DNA of 64,000 nucleotides from contig NC_056552.1 in the NCBI RefSeq assembly GCF_910596095.1, forward strand, positions 15,387,111 through 15,451,110, read 5' to 3'. The notes below the pieces were generated by a model. It ran no database searches. It was not told where the DNA came from and saw nothing but the letters and a program-made list of their open reading frames with translations. Below, in pieces: positions 31,044 through 50,560 of the stretch. This stretch comes from Thunnus maccoyii (taxonomy: Eukaryota; Chordata; Actinopteri; Scombriformes; Scombridae). Each line of letters starts with the position of its first letter. Within the stretch, counting starts at the first letter, position 1. The position numbers and the translations under genes are program-made.

Positions 31044-34000
31044 TCAATCTTCTTCTGAGCTGCTATCGTCCTCAGCTTCTGATAGGTCAGCGATGGGAAA
31101 CCTCAAGATGGCTGCCACTCCACTCAACTGAGTCAGTTCTGAGGAGACGGTAAAGAAAAGATATATCTATAGTTGACAGTACACAGTTAGCACTTCTCAG
31201 CAAGCTGTTGGCTGATTATGTCTGAGTACAGGAGTGAAAGGAGCACATTTGTTGTTAAGCAAATATTTCTGTCCATTCTTGGCTTCTTAAACTGGGGACT
31301 TTATCAATAAAAGAGCAAGTCAGGACATCAGTATTCAGTCATCAAACATCTATAGTGAAGATCTTAAAATATGTTGCTGTTATGTTAATCATACTGGTCA
31401 GTACATGTTAAGCAGTTGTAACAAAAACCTATGAGTTGTTGAGTTGTACTCAATTACAACACAAGGTACCTTGTGGATTTTTTGACCACAAGTAGCGCTG
31501 TGGAGCAATGTTTATAGGAGTGGATCTCCATTCTGTTTGTATCATGCTCAAGGACACAAATGTATGCGTGCAAGACAATGTACATTATTCTGCTGATTGA
31601 CAGTAGGTAATGTGCTAAGAAGAGTAGCAATGCCCCGATAAAATCAGTAAAGAAGAGGACTGCAAGCTAGTAAACATGGATGCAACAATGAAAGTTTCAA
31701 ATCATTCAAAAAAAATCTGCTCTGCAGATGTTTTATGAGGAGCAAAATACATCCAATGTGTTTGTTAGGCCTAAAGAATTCACATAATGAGTTTTGGTGG
31801 GCAACACTGAGTAAAAACATGACTTTGTTTACAAGTAAACTCCACAGGGTACCTTTCAGCAATAAGACACAAGATTATGCTTGATTAATGATTTTGTCAA
31901 ATTAATGCTGCAGATATGTTTATAACAAACATCTCATCTCATTTTTTTCTCTCTTTTAACATATAATTCATAAAAATCTGAATGGTTTTATAACTTACGT
32001 TCACCAGACACATGAAGGCTTGAGAATATTCTGCATGAAAAAAAGAGACAGGAGGCTGTCATTAGCTGGATGCTTGGCAAGGGACGTCCAATTCTGCCAA
32101 ATCCTGGTGTATGCAAACATAAACAACTATGCACAAGATTTTTCAAAGATAACTTGATACCTGACGTTGCCTCCATTGTCTCTCACGCTGTCCACCAACC
32201 GAACGTAACGAGCCCTCGTAGGGACATCCTGATGCCTGGATGTACACAAGAAGACACACAAAATATTATATTGATACACAGAGAAATTTTGATTGCCCTG
32301 ACTCCTGTTGAAATCACAAGCAACCCCTTGTATAGTTAGTGTAAAACCAATAGGTAAAGGAATATGTGTGGAATTTTCATGTGATTATAGTATTTTTCAA
32401 ATTATTCTGATTTCACAAGTTTTTGTTTGTGAAAGAAACACTGTGTGTGTCTCTCAGTACGTGCATACCTGAACAGCTTATCACTTATCAACAAGGTGTC
32501 AATGGCGAGAGCGTCAGCAGCTTTCTCCACATGGGCCAATCTGTGACGATGCAAAGATACAAAGGTTGTTGATAATCTGTGTTAATGAATGAGATAACAG
32601 CCTGTTAAGTGTTCTGGTCACGTCACTCACCCGTAGAAGGCTCTGTCAGGCTCATGCTGCAGCATCTTATAGAAGTCTTCCAGGGCTTTCACCTCTCCTG
32701 CTGCCTGAAAGTTATAAATAAACACCAGTAAACACATTGATTTGTGTCTTATATAGTAACATTTTCTGGATTCCTGCAAAACAAACTGACAAAGCATAGA
32801 TGCATATTCACCTTGGTGTCAGAAAGCCTGCTTGTCACAGTGGGATCAGAGAGGATTTCTACGAAAACAAACATTTAAGTAAGTTTTTACCCTGAAATAA
32901 GATTTGACTGTTGTATACTCATAACCCATCAGCTCCTACCTTTGAGTGAGTACTTATGACCTGATGATGAGTGGACCAGCATGAATTTGGGCCGATTCTC
33001 CAGGAGGATCTTGTTGTCCTGCCGCACCGCCTCTCTAAATAGGTAGGTGATGAACTGGTCCTTCACAAACCCTGGACTAGCCACCAAGATGCACTTCACC
33101 ACTAGTACATGGCAGTGAGGAGAAATCAAAATCAAAAAGTTTCTAATGTTTAATTTAATTTTCTTGAATCAGAAACAAAAAAAAAAAAGAAAACAATTAA
33201 GATTATACAGCAACAATGATAAACCATAATAGAACCATAAAAACGACATACAGTACAATGGAAAAGAAGCAATCAGCAAACAAACAAACGTGATAGGAAC
33301 AACAAATTAAAAAAGGGGAAGTGTGCAACACAAAACAGGAACATAGTTGTGTGAGTAACCTACCATCAAAATTGATGTGGCGAAGAATTGCCTGCATCAC
33401 AGCCTCATAAAACCTCTCCAGCGCCTGCACACAAAGAGATGGACAGACTGACATCAAACAAACACAATACATGACAAATACAATAGGTCGCAATACTGAG
33501 GAACTGGGACGACTAACAGGGGTAGTTACCGAATTTGTCTGAATATAAGACAATGACAATGTTTTTGTTTTTAAATCACTTTATAAAGCGGAATTGTCTT
33601 ACACAAATGACTGGACATAAATGTTATGTAATATGCATCCAACACACTCTCTGTCTCTTTTAGACAGTCAATGTGGTTACTTTTATAGATTTATTTTGCT
33701 TTTATTGGTTTATTCTATTTTATATACTGAATATGTGAAAATACATTTAAAACATGTTAAATATATCTGCCTACCTTGTTTCATTTAGAGTTATTCTTAC
33801 CTTCAAGACGTTTTTTTTTTTCAAAAATAGGTGTCACAAATGGAGGTCGCCTCATATTCAGGGTTGTCAGGCCACTTCACTACCTACAGGTGACCTGCTG
33901 ACTTCATTCTTCCATAAGCCTATCCAGTATCCGTTCAACTGCCTATCTTCATATTTCAATCTTCTCCGGCATTTAACACTGATATTCTCTTTCTTCGTCT

Positions 34001-37000
34001 TCGCTCTGAAAGTCCTGAGCTCATTACAGCTGTGCACTTAGAGAAAGCTGACCTACCTTTTCGTGCTGGGTGCAGCTTCCCCTTCTCTTGCGAGGAATGG
34101 TGACCTCCACTTTTGCGCGAAGCAGAGTCATGGCAGGGGTCACCAGCACCAGGTTGGCAAGACCCTCCTGCATCACCACAGCTGCCACGTCTGCCTTCTG
34201 GGTCGCATCACAGGCTTGCTCTGAAGGGTAGAAAACGATAAATGCATCGTCTGAGGATTAATGAAGTTATCGACAAATATGTTACTATTAATTATTGTAT
34301 TTTTTTTTACCATTTATTGCGTTTTACTGGTAAAAGAATTGGTATTTATTGGTCATTCTTCTTAAATATAAGTTTTTGTGGTGAAAATTACAGAGGAGAC
34401 AGGCATGTGTAATGACAGACCTTCACTCCTGCAAATAACATGAACCCCGTCTGTCAGCTAGGAGCTTCCCTCCTGTTTCTCCTATTCTGTTCCCATGGCA
34501 ACGCTCTCTCTTTCGTACATTTTATTTAAAACAAAACCTGTTATAATGTCACCCTGTTAATCAGACATTACAGTCAGAATAAGCTTTTGATATATTTAAT
34601 TAATTTGTGATTACTTCTATCTGGAATGAGCTACAAAAGCCTACAGATAGAAAAGCATGTGTAAGACAGATGAAGAAAGGTAAATTAAAAGCATTAATTG
34701 TTGTATAGAGTCCAACAGCCTATTTCTACCCTGTGAAAGGGATTTAAAAAGCTTGTTAAACAGCTGATTCTCATCACTGGGCACCTTCAACATGATTCGA
34801 CGCATGAAATATATTCCAGGAAGTCCAGTTTGCGTAACAGATTTGTGAATTTGAAGGTTTATTGTGTCTGCACAGTGGTTTGTAAAACTCAGAGGCAGAT
34901 ATTTTATTCTTTGTCAAGACGATCTTGAGGTAAAACAGCAGAAATACGGCTTTCATGTTACAAAGTAATCCACTAGGAATGTGCTTGCTGACGTCACGTT
35001 GCTTTGTGGCAAAAGTTGAGCCTGGTTCAAATTTTTTACCAGACAACCATGTGTTTTTTCCCCAGGTGCCCTGTGTGTTGGTACCCCTGCTGCGTCAACG
35101 GACTTCCCACGTTCAATGATGGAGAGAGTGCTGTTGTTGTTTTAATGCAGTGCTGTTGTCCTTACATCTGTAAATAATTTTTAAAATTTGGACTCCCTGT
35201 GTCATTTTAACCATGTTCGCTCACTTTACTTGGGAGGTCTGTGTTTTGACAGGGTGAAAACAACGGCGTGACGTGCAAGTGCGAGCTTAAACCAACCACA
35301 AAAATGAGACAAAGTGAAGTTTTACTCTGTTGTTGAGATCGAACAAAACAAATTGAAATTGTGATCACAATAGCACCTGCTTACCGATTCTGTCCAGCAC
35401 AACACTGTCCCAGCTCTTTTTAGCAAGTGTGAACTTCCTGTTGAGCTCCAGCTCAATAGTGTGGTAAGCCCCCATCTGATTAGTGAAGAAGAGAACACAA
35501 ACACACAAGAATCACAACCACTTCTCATTTCAAACAAGAGTACATTTACACTCTACAGATCTTTATGGAGGAAAAACAATAAATTATACTGCTGTTATTC
35601 TTTAATGTGAATTTGCTTATGTTAGTAAATACAAATAAGTACATATTGATTGAGTTGCTGATTGATTAGTGTAACAACAAGCCCAACTAAAAATTACATT
35701 AAAATAAACTTTACATGTTGAACCTATAAAACATAAAACTGAAAGGTGTGTCGCTTTAAAATGTAAAGTAGACATGCATTATACACAAACAACATGTGTA
35801 ATGATCTTTAACTGCTATTAAACTTGTCATTTAAAGCCTTGCCTTGACTTGCCCGCTTGATCACTCTACACCACATTAAAACTTCTATAAATGTGACAAG
35901 GCTGCAACTGTCAAGTCGCTTGTAAATCTCAGACCTTGACATACTGGTTCTCCTCTAAGTTCGTGCCCTTTACTCTCAGCTGGCAGGCCTGGGAGTCGAA
36001 GTCGATAGTCTCCACGCATAAGGTGAGAGTAGTTCGAACTCTGGAGCTGCCCACACTTCCGGTAGTGGACTCTGTCTGCACCTTCCTGTGGGACCAGAGG
36101 AAAGGGATTTTAGTTGTGACTGCAATGACAAGTTTGCTGTGTATTTGAGACCAAAACACGGCATGATACACAAAGACACAGATAGAAAGAGCAGAAGAGG
36201 AGAAGAAGATTTTAATTATGTAAAGCCAAGCTGGATACTGAACCTAAGAGCTGGACACTGTACATAACTATAGTTGCATTTGTGTAACAGCAGAGAATTG
36301 AGGTTGAGCTACATTGTTTACTGGCTCAAAAAGGCACATTCTGCAATACTGCAATACTGCAAAGCCAACATCTTTCTCTACAGGGCTGGAAAACTGTCAC
36401 ATGTTTGGCAGGACTTTAGCTGTTATTTACCTCTCCCAGTCAATTTACAGTTTGAATTAGAGCTGCTGCGATTAGTTGATTAATCAATCAACAGAAAATC
36501 AATTGCCAACTATTTTGATAATTGAGTGATCATTTTGGGTCATTTTTTTTTTTTAAAAAGGCAAAAATTCTCTGATTAGAGCTTCTAAAATGTGAATATT
36601 TTCTGGTTCTTTATTCTTCAATGATAGTAAACTAATTATTAACTAATTAATTAACAGTGATCGACATTTTTCAGCATTTTCAAGCATTTTATAGACCAAA
36701 CAATCAAATCGATGGAAATAATCCACAGATTAATTGATAGTGAAAATAATCGTTAGTTGCAGCCCTGGTTTGAACGTAACATTCAAGGATTCAAGGATCA
36801 TTTATTTGCCAAGTATAGAAATACAAGGAATTTGCCTTCGTTCAGCTTTCAAAACACGCAAAGACATTTATATTCAGTAAAAAATCTAACAAATAACAGA
36901 CACGTTATGCTGGGTGGGTTCAATAAAATATCTAACGAATAAATAAAAATCGAACAATAACTAGGTGGAGGGAGGGTTTAAAGTGCAGGGGCAGATAGCA

Positions 37001-38582
37001 GCAGGTCTGTAGGATGAGGGGGGAGTTTTAGGCTGGAAGAGAAGCATGGAGGATTGCTGGGTGGTTCTGGGGTGTGAAGTGGAAGGCAGGGGGATGGGGG
37101 AGCAGGCTGAGACTCATACTGAGAGGTGATGAATCTATTGTAGATTAAGTTGAGGTCATATGCAAATTGATAACTGTCCAAGTGGTGAAGGGGTTTTTCT
37201 TTTTGTAGTTTGTGACGGCCTGCAGTCCTCTCCAGATGGCAGCTGGGTTGTTAGATGCAAATTTTTCTTTCAGGTCTTTTGAGTGTTTCTGTTTGGCCAC
37301 CCTGATGGCCTTCTGAAATGTGTATTTGGCCTGTTTGTACTCATCTGTGTTCCCACTGGTAGAGGTAGCCTCTTTGTTTTTGCGAAGCTGCCTGAGTTCA
37401 GCTGAGAACAAGAGCTTGGTATTATTGTATTTGATTGTAGTTTTAGAGGGGATACATAAATCCTCTCAAAAACTTATGTATGATGTAACAGTGTCCGTAT
37501 ACTCATCCAGGTCAGCTGCATCATCCTGAATATGTCCCAGTCAGTGCAATCCAGACAGGCCTGTAGATCCTGTGTGGCTGTGGTGGTCCATTTCTTTGCA
37601 GTAGACACTAAAGGCTTTGCATATTTTAGTTTCTGCCTGTAGGTTGGAATCAGGTGATTCAGGGGGATCCAGAGCAGCGCAGGGTGCAGAGTGTTACGCA
37701 CTTTTTATGGTGGTGTAGTAGTGGTGCAGTATTCTCTCCTCTCTAGTAGCACACGTGATGTGCTGGGTTATTTGGGACGGTCCTGTGAGAGGTTTGTGTT
37801 GTTAAAATTGCCAAGTATGACAAGAAATCAGTCCGGGTATTTTCTCTCCATCTTAGTTATCTGTTCTGCAAGAAGCTGCTGCGCTTCTTTCACGCAGGCC
37901 CGCAGGGGGATGTAAATGCCAACCAGGATAAATGAGGAAAATTCACAGGGGGAGTAAATAGGTTTGCTCTTACCTGATAGTGGACGCTCTCAAGCTGTCT
38001 CCCACTTGCAGCAAGTTGTAAGTGTGCCACATGTCTTCCGCCTCCTCTGGCATCAGAGTCACCTGACTGAAGAGGTTTATGCAAAAAATGAGCCACCTTC
38101 TGAGTTTACGTCACTCATAAACAGGTAATCAGTTGTGGTTCACGTCACCACTCAATTGAATTGTGGATATGATTTTACTTTTAGGATGTCAAGACATTAT
38201 TGAGGGAAATGTTGCAGGAGCATCCATGCTGCCATGCATATAGAGTATACATCAATCATAACACAATCGATGTTTGTTTTGTACTAAGTCAATAAAGCTA
38301 TAGCCACATCTACAAAGTGCTACAATCTATGCACATATGTGTCCTGTCATGTCCTAAGTTATTACACATTAACTGCAAAAGTTAATATTTTCGTACTAAT
38401 CCCAAATCTCTCCATGTCTGTGCTGGTAAATGTAAATCACATATGGACTTTTATTACCACGGATAAATTGACACAAGTACAGTCAGCTGCTATTTAGCAT
38501 GCTGGCTAGCCTGCTAACATTAGTTATCGCCAGTCACTCACCCGGCATTATCTTTTTCTATGTCTTTGTGGAGGAGCTTCAT
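31044..38582 (-). CDS. pelo: Pelota, ribosome rescue factor
   Basis: Thirteen exons on the minus strand: 38582-38542, 38066-37974, 36085-35935, 35475-35385, 34220-34057, 33424-33364, 33101-32940, 32858-32812, 32704-32631, 32540-32469, 32235-32161, 32030-31999, 31138-31044. They join to 1,158 nt, 385 aa, the length I know for human pelota. The start [18 protein letters not shown] belongs to the N-terminal Sm-like domain. [10 protein letters not shown] marks the central eRF1-like domain. The end is [13 protein letters not shown] plus an acidic SSSEED tail. As in all pelotas, the GGQ peptide-release motif is absent. With the GTPase HBS1L it enters the A site of stalled ribosomes and, with ABCE1, splits them (no-go and non-stop decay, cytosol). 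No broken exon was found. Intron 2 carries a LINE and a hAT MITE. Confidence 0.98.
36458..36767. mobile_element. hAT-type non-autonomous transposon (MITE), 310 bp
   Basis: The left end TAGAGCTGCTGCGATTAGTT and right end AACTAACGATTATTTTC-type complement (...CGTTAGTTGCAGCCCTG) are inverted repeats of the CAGGGCTGCAACTAACGATT family. It is flanked by an 8-bp target-site duplication with one mismatch: GTTTGAAT at 36,450-36,457 and GTTTGAAC at 36,768-36,775. Eight-base duplications are typical of hAT elements. It lies in pelo intron 2 and has no coding capacity. Confidence 0.85.
36780..37967 (-). mobile_element. Internally deleted non-LTR retrotransposon in pelo intron 2
   Basis: Reading the minus strand from 37,967, the decayed frame gives the end of an endonuclease domain ([19 protein letters not shown], then MERKYPD and a [13 protein letters not shown] piece near 37,720). 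It then gives the linker ([35 protein letters not shown]; 37,650-37,500) and a lysine-rich region to about 37,150. The reverse transcriptase domain is missing. The element passes through a degenerate Pro/Ser-rich stretch to a 3' tail around 36,780-36,850 (TCAAGGATCATTTATTTGCC). Several frameshifts and stops are present. Clade not assigned. Confidence 0.8.
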
Positions 38583-39411
38583 GGTCGGACGGTCGTATGA
38601 TATATAAAGAGAATTATTCGTTAAAACTAGATAGGTTGACGTTTTTTCCGAGTTATTAGAGTCATGTTTATATTACTGTGCATTAGCTTCTGAATGAATC
38701 ACTCGCTGCGTGTTGCCAGAAGCTGGGACGTTATGCCCATGCCAACATACGTAATGACGTCTTCCCACCTTTTGTCACTTCCGTGGGTGTCGCTTTACTT
38801 GCACAACAAAAAAACCAAAAAGCGATACAAACACGAATAGTTGGGTACATGTAGACGATACACGCGGTGTATCAAGCATCGTTTGATAAACTCTCCCAAT
38901 TAAACCCAGAAACAACGCCAGATATATCGGAGAATGGTTGTCCTTTTTTCACATTCTGGTTTGAGATAAGCAAAATGCTGAAAGACGTTGAAAAGCAGCC
39001 AATCAGCGTAGATTTTGAATCCCACAAAGCCCCGCCTTCTAGAAAAACTGACCAATGGCACCACTTCCGTTCAAGCCTCGCTTTAAGCTAACGCTCATCT
39101 TGGCTCTTTTTTTGTGTCGATGGCATGGTGCTAGTAGCTTCGGCAGAAACGGCGTTGTCGAAGAAAAGACGATTATTAAGTGAATTCGGACACCTAATGG
39201 AAATTAGTTGACTGATGCGGATTTTTTTAAGTACACGCCAGCCGTTGCATCTTGAACAAATCAGTCAAATTTTGAGGTTTCCAGTTCTGCCCCAAGGTGA
39301 GCTAGCTAGCCGATTAACAGCTAACGGTCACTAACTCAGCAGCCATTACATCGTTACTACGTCTTTGGCTTGTAGGAGTTGTTAGAAACCGACCAGAATA
39401 AGAGGAATAGC
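38583..39411. promoter_or_regulatory. Divergent promoter region between pelo (-) and PP1 gene (+)
   Basis: The start codons lie 830 bases apart on opposite strands. Boxes seen: near-CRE TGACGTC at 38,755-38,761; ETS-type CACTTCCG at 38,776-38,783 and 39,062-39,069; CCAAT at 38,999-39,003 and 39,052-39,056; GC box GCCCCGCC at 39,029-39,036. No TATA box is well placed for the PP1 gene. This box set is typical of TATA-less housekeeping promoters. A pyrimidine-rich CTCTTTTTTT near 39,102-39,112 is a candidate PP1 start site. A short uORF follows at 39,125. Confidence 0.65.
39125..39211 (+). other. Upstream open reading frame in the PP1 gene leader
   Basis: ATG at 39,125 opens a 28-codon frame ending at TGA 39,209-39,211, 200 bases before the PP1 start codon. 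It matters only if transcription starts upstream of it, as the promoter boxes suggest. The peptide resembles nothing known to me. Confidence 0.35.
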
Positions 39412-46185
<6,774 letters not shown>

Positions 46186-46950
46186 CACCAGTAGTTTGCC
46201 CTCGACCTCCGACCCATCCCTCCTGCCCTCTCTACCTCTCTTCTCCTTTCTTTCACCAAACAGCCAGAAATCAAACCTATACCCAGGGCTTTTTTCCTTT
46301 TTTATCTGTACTTCTTAAAACATTTAATGTTATGAATTGTCTGAGTGAGTGCGTGCGTGCGCAGATGACAAATGCGTCCCATCTGCCAGTGAGCATTAAA
46401 ATCATGTGTGCACATGTACATTTTGTGTGAGAGTATTAGAGATTTATACTTTCCCCTCTCTCTTGCCACTCTTCCCGTGGAAAGGTTGAAACCACAGTGT
46501 CTGTCTGTACAGTAATTTTGACTGAAAAAGCAGGGTTTGGGAGAAAGCGGGAGATTGCTGGCATGATAAATTTAGCAGCAAACCCCTGCCAGCAGGTGGT
46601 GTGTGTGTACTTATGGAGGGGGGAAGTATTTTGTTTTCCCTGTCCTCTGTACTGTAAAATCTCAAACACAGGTGTGTGCATGTGTGTGTGCGTGTGTGTG
46701 CACGCTGCGTCTTGCCCAGCTGAGTGTGACGTCTCAGAATCCTTTTAACAGGAACGAGCAAGCGCACGCTGACTCACACACACACACTCACACATGCATA
46801 TGACTCTTCAGATTCATATGAGCCAGAGCTGTAAAAAACCCATACAGTTTAGGTTTGTACAGATTTGATTACTTGAAAGAGATTTTTTGTGAATTCGTTT
46901 TGTAGTCTTTCATCAAGTTGACCAATAAAGCGAGAATCTGAGCTACCTTG
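46186..46950 (+). terminator. ppp1ca: 3'UTR and poly(A) signal of PP1 gene
   Basis: Non-coding sequence follows TGA 46,183-46,185 and contains GT/CA simple repeats near 46,669-46,700 and 46,775-46,795. A canonical AATAAA lies at 46,924-46,929, giving a 3'UTR of about 760 bases. Confidence 0.75.
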
Positions 46951-47549
46951 TCTACTGGATGCTTTTATTTTAATCCTGTATCTATGTTTAATGAAAAATC
47001 CTCATGTTTATATCAATCTATTATTTACCAGTTCATCACTGTACTAGCAGTCATCAGTTCTGTTCCTCATTTTACTACTGAAATAGATAAATGACCTTAT
47101 CAAACATGTAATATGCATTTATACATATGTTTAGGTTTGAGCAATTTATAGGATTAAATTGTCAAAACTCAGATAATTTGTTTTTAGTGTTTTTCATTCT
47201 GCCTCTTTTCACTATAGTTTATTGTAGATTTTATTCCATTACAATTTGAAATAAAAACTGCTGGAATTAAAAACTCAAAATAACATTTCCTAATATTAGG
47301 CTTAGTTTAAAAATGTATCTGATTATTTCACAATTTCATGTTTATAATGTAGATTTTAAAGTATTCCGTTCTGGCCTTTAATACACTAGATGTGCCCTTT
47401 GATAGATTGTTAGTTGAATAGTCTGGATTTGTTTGTGATCATCGGTTATAATTGAAAAATGTAATTTTGCAGGGTTTTTTTGGTGACCATTTTCAGTAGA
47501 AGCTTTGGTAGCGGCTCATAAATCAATCAATTATTTGTGCTGTCTTTGA

Positions 47550-48060
47550 TCTGAAGGTTGGCTTTCATGGTCCTCCAGCTGTTTCTCTTCTGAGCTTTTC
47601 TCTTGAGTTGTTCTTATCCTCTTTCTCCGCTCCATCTCTTTATGTCATCGAGTCACATTATGCGTTATCTTCCCACTCCTCATTTCCCTTCATTCATATC
47701 TCCAAAACCCTTGTTATCAGCCTCCACTGAACCCTCTCAGAATGTGCCCTGAAAATTCAAACTTTCTCTCTGCAATCTTCACAAAATACCCATCTTGTCC
47801 TACCAGTTCTAACATTTGACATAAATCTTCTCCAGCTGATCTTGAGCATTCTCCTGTAGCAGCATATCTCAGATGCATTTATCCTTCTTTTTGCTTCCTC
47901 TGTCAATGTCCACATCTCTGATCCATATGTAAGAACAGAAAAGATACAGGTTTCAATGATCTTTACTGTGATGATGATGTTGCTTCTCAGAAGTTCTCTG
48001 TTCTCCAAGAAAGCTATTTTTGCTTGTCCAAAACTACATTTAATTTCCTCCAGACATCTT
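47550..48060 (-). mobile_element. Non-LTR retrotransposon C-terminal fragment
   Basis: The minus-strand frame 48,008-47,757 encodes ETCIFSVLTYGSEMWTLTEE, then RINASEICCYRRMLKISW. This is the post-polymerase region typical of RTE-like non-LTR elements (LxYGxExWTL ... CYRRxLxISW). Further downstream a charged piece (MERRKRIRTTQEKSSEEK) is out of frame. Strongly truncated and dead; clade tentative. Confidence 0.7.
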
Positions 48061-50543
48061 CCATCTTCGTAGATCTAACTTCACAAGTATTTGTATTTGT
48101 GCACTTGCTCTAATTCTGAAAAAAAAATCATTAAAAAAAAAAGGCGTAATTTCTAATTTAATCCTAATGACAGATAAGCCAAGCAATTAACTACAAGACC
48201 CTATCATGCACAAAGGGTAATATTTAGGCTGAACTGAATCAAACCTTACTTAAATAGAACAGATTCAGAATTAATATTCAATCAATATTCTTTAATAACA
48301 TCAAAAAAGAAAGTTACTGTAGTTGCTGTCATGTTAATGTACAGTATGTCTGGTTATGTTCAGCTGTCATCCACATGGAGGTGCTGTTGAGCTCGTTTAA
48401 CTTCTCTAGTCATAAGAGCCATATAAATACCGTATTAGACAAAAATGGACAACAGAACTTTGGTTAAGAAAATGCTAATTGATTACCAACTTCCACAAGG
48501 AAGGTTAACATTAACATAACTGCTGTACTGCCAAAAAGGAGCTCTTGTGGTCTGCTGTTGGTGAAGTCGGAACATTTTGTGTAAAGTCCTGTTGCCATTA
48601 ACAAGTTACTGTAAACTTAAATCTTTTTTTTTTTTTTATATAAGCATGATATTCACCTTCTGTCGCTATGCCGCGGCTCTGTTGAAAACTCCTGGATCTC
48701 TATCTTGCGTTCCTCGTTCTATTTTTATCAAAAAAGGATCCCGTTTCTTTCTTCGGCATTTCTCAGGCTCTTTTTGCATTCATCCGTCTTCCTGTCATCA
48801 ACACCCTTCTTCAAGACGCTCTGTCTATCATTTTGCCTTCCTTTTACAGGACCAATGGGGTGAGAGGTGAAGGCTACTGCTGAGGGGGGTTGAGCTTGGA
48901 TTTAAAAAAGAATAACTTATTTATGCAAATTGATTTTCTGTAATTCACTCTGTCCTGTGGCTTGAAATGAAAATTGTTTTTCAAACTTTAATAAGTCCAG
49001 TGAGGTGAGAGGTGAAGCATACAGCACGTTTTACAGAAAAGCATTTCATAAGAGTTCAGAAAAAGGAAAAATATGAAATTGTTACCTGCTTATTCCATAA
49101 TATCCTGATACAGAAACACTTGTAACCTACATTATAATATGGTTAAAACTTAGATGTTTATGAAGCTGGAATAAGTTGTAACTGCACTGCCTCTGATAGA
49201 AACCACACAGTTGTTCTATTACAAAGTTGCTCTGATATCTGTTGGTCATTGGGTTTCCAGCCTCAGTCTGCCTCAGGCTTACAGTCCTCTGCACGCTTAT
49301 AGTGATAAAACTACAAGACGAAAGACTTTGACACTTAAAGTAACTCATAGTCTTCACAGTTTGTCGCTGGCTGTGTTGTCTCAAATTCTCACTGCAGCGC
49401 CTCCACTGGACTGTGTTTCTAAATTCTGTGTTGGTCAGTGAGTCTCGACTCAGATGTGACCTTGTTCTTGAGGCAGGACACATTATTAAACATTAGTAGA
49501 AAAAGGGTGTAAATAAATCCAGTCAGTTTTTCGAGGCTGCAAAATTCCCATCAGTCATTGCAATCACCCCCCTAATACTGTCTTGATTGAGTAAGAGTAC
49601 TCAAAATAGACAAGACATTGAAGATGTAGTATATTTCCAAGTGTTCATCTTTCAGACGATGCCAAATACTGAACATAGTAGTTCATACAGCTATGCTGGC
49701 CTGGATACTAAGCTGTTTAATTTATGACCTCTGTTAGGAAACTCCAGGAGGATTCTGTTTATATACATCCTCCAGTTTATAGGCATCCCCAAAACAAAAA
49801 ACTGCAACCTGCAGCGAAACACACTTTTAAGTTTGCAGTATGATTTGCCATACACGCATTAATCTACCGACTGTAAAGTTTGTGGTATGTTTGTTAAAGG
49901 TTTGATAGATGGAGCTGTGCTAGTAACTTAATTTGTAAGGCGTGGTCCACATAATAACATAATGGTCACTGTTTGTTTATTCAGCACATATACATCTAAT
50001 GTTTCTGTAATGTATGACAGAATTTGCTGTAATATTTTTTGTGTAGCTTCTCTGGAATTTTATTGAACAGTAAATGACTTAAATTGACCAACTCAGGGCA
50101 GCAACGTCTAATCTCACCCAGTGAGGCTAACGGGATGCTGTGCTCGATTCTGCAGACCTCGACTTCCCCCAATAAAAAGTCTTTGCCATAGTGATTAAAA
50201 ACGCACCTCTAAAAAAATGCAGAGCCAGCCAAGTAAATGACACTTCACCGGTAAAATGAAGGCCACTTTTGATCAACAGGCTCACTTTTCCTGCCGGCTC
50301 CCCCGTGGGCTTATATAGTGCAGCTATAAGTGTGTGGAATGGTGTGAACAACCCGGAACTCTTGGGCCCAATGCACCACATGGATACTGATGACACGATG
50401 GGGTCCACTGTGTCCTCCAACATCCTATGTCATTTTCTCTCAATAGATGAAAGTTAGATTTTAGGAGGTTGAACTTAAGGTCCAGCATTCTGAAATAAAA
50501 AAGCCGCAAAGCTGTCGTGGTGCCATGCCCAGCAGCACAGTGT

Positions 50544-50560
50544 CACCTGCTCTATTTATA
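50544..50560. promoter_or_regulatory. E-box (CACCTG) beside MEF2-like CTATTTATA
   Basis: CACCTG at 50,544-50,549 and CTATTTATA at 50,552-50,560 are separated by two bases, about 5 kb upstream of atp2a1. Close pairing of a MyoD-type E-box with an MEF2-type site is a known design of muscle enhancers. The MEF2 match deviates at the last position. Functional status is inference. Confidence 0.3.

Noticed and set aside
38867-39091. 74-codon frame between pelo and the PP1 gene
   Set aside because: It overlaps the CCAAT, GC and ETS boxes of the divergent promoter and resembles no protein.
48577-48870. 97-codon frame with serine-rich peptide
   Set aside because: No family match, no splice context, starts next to a poly-T run; treated as chance.
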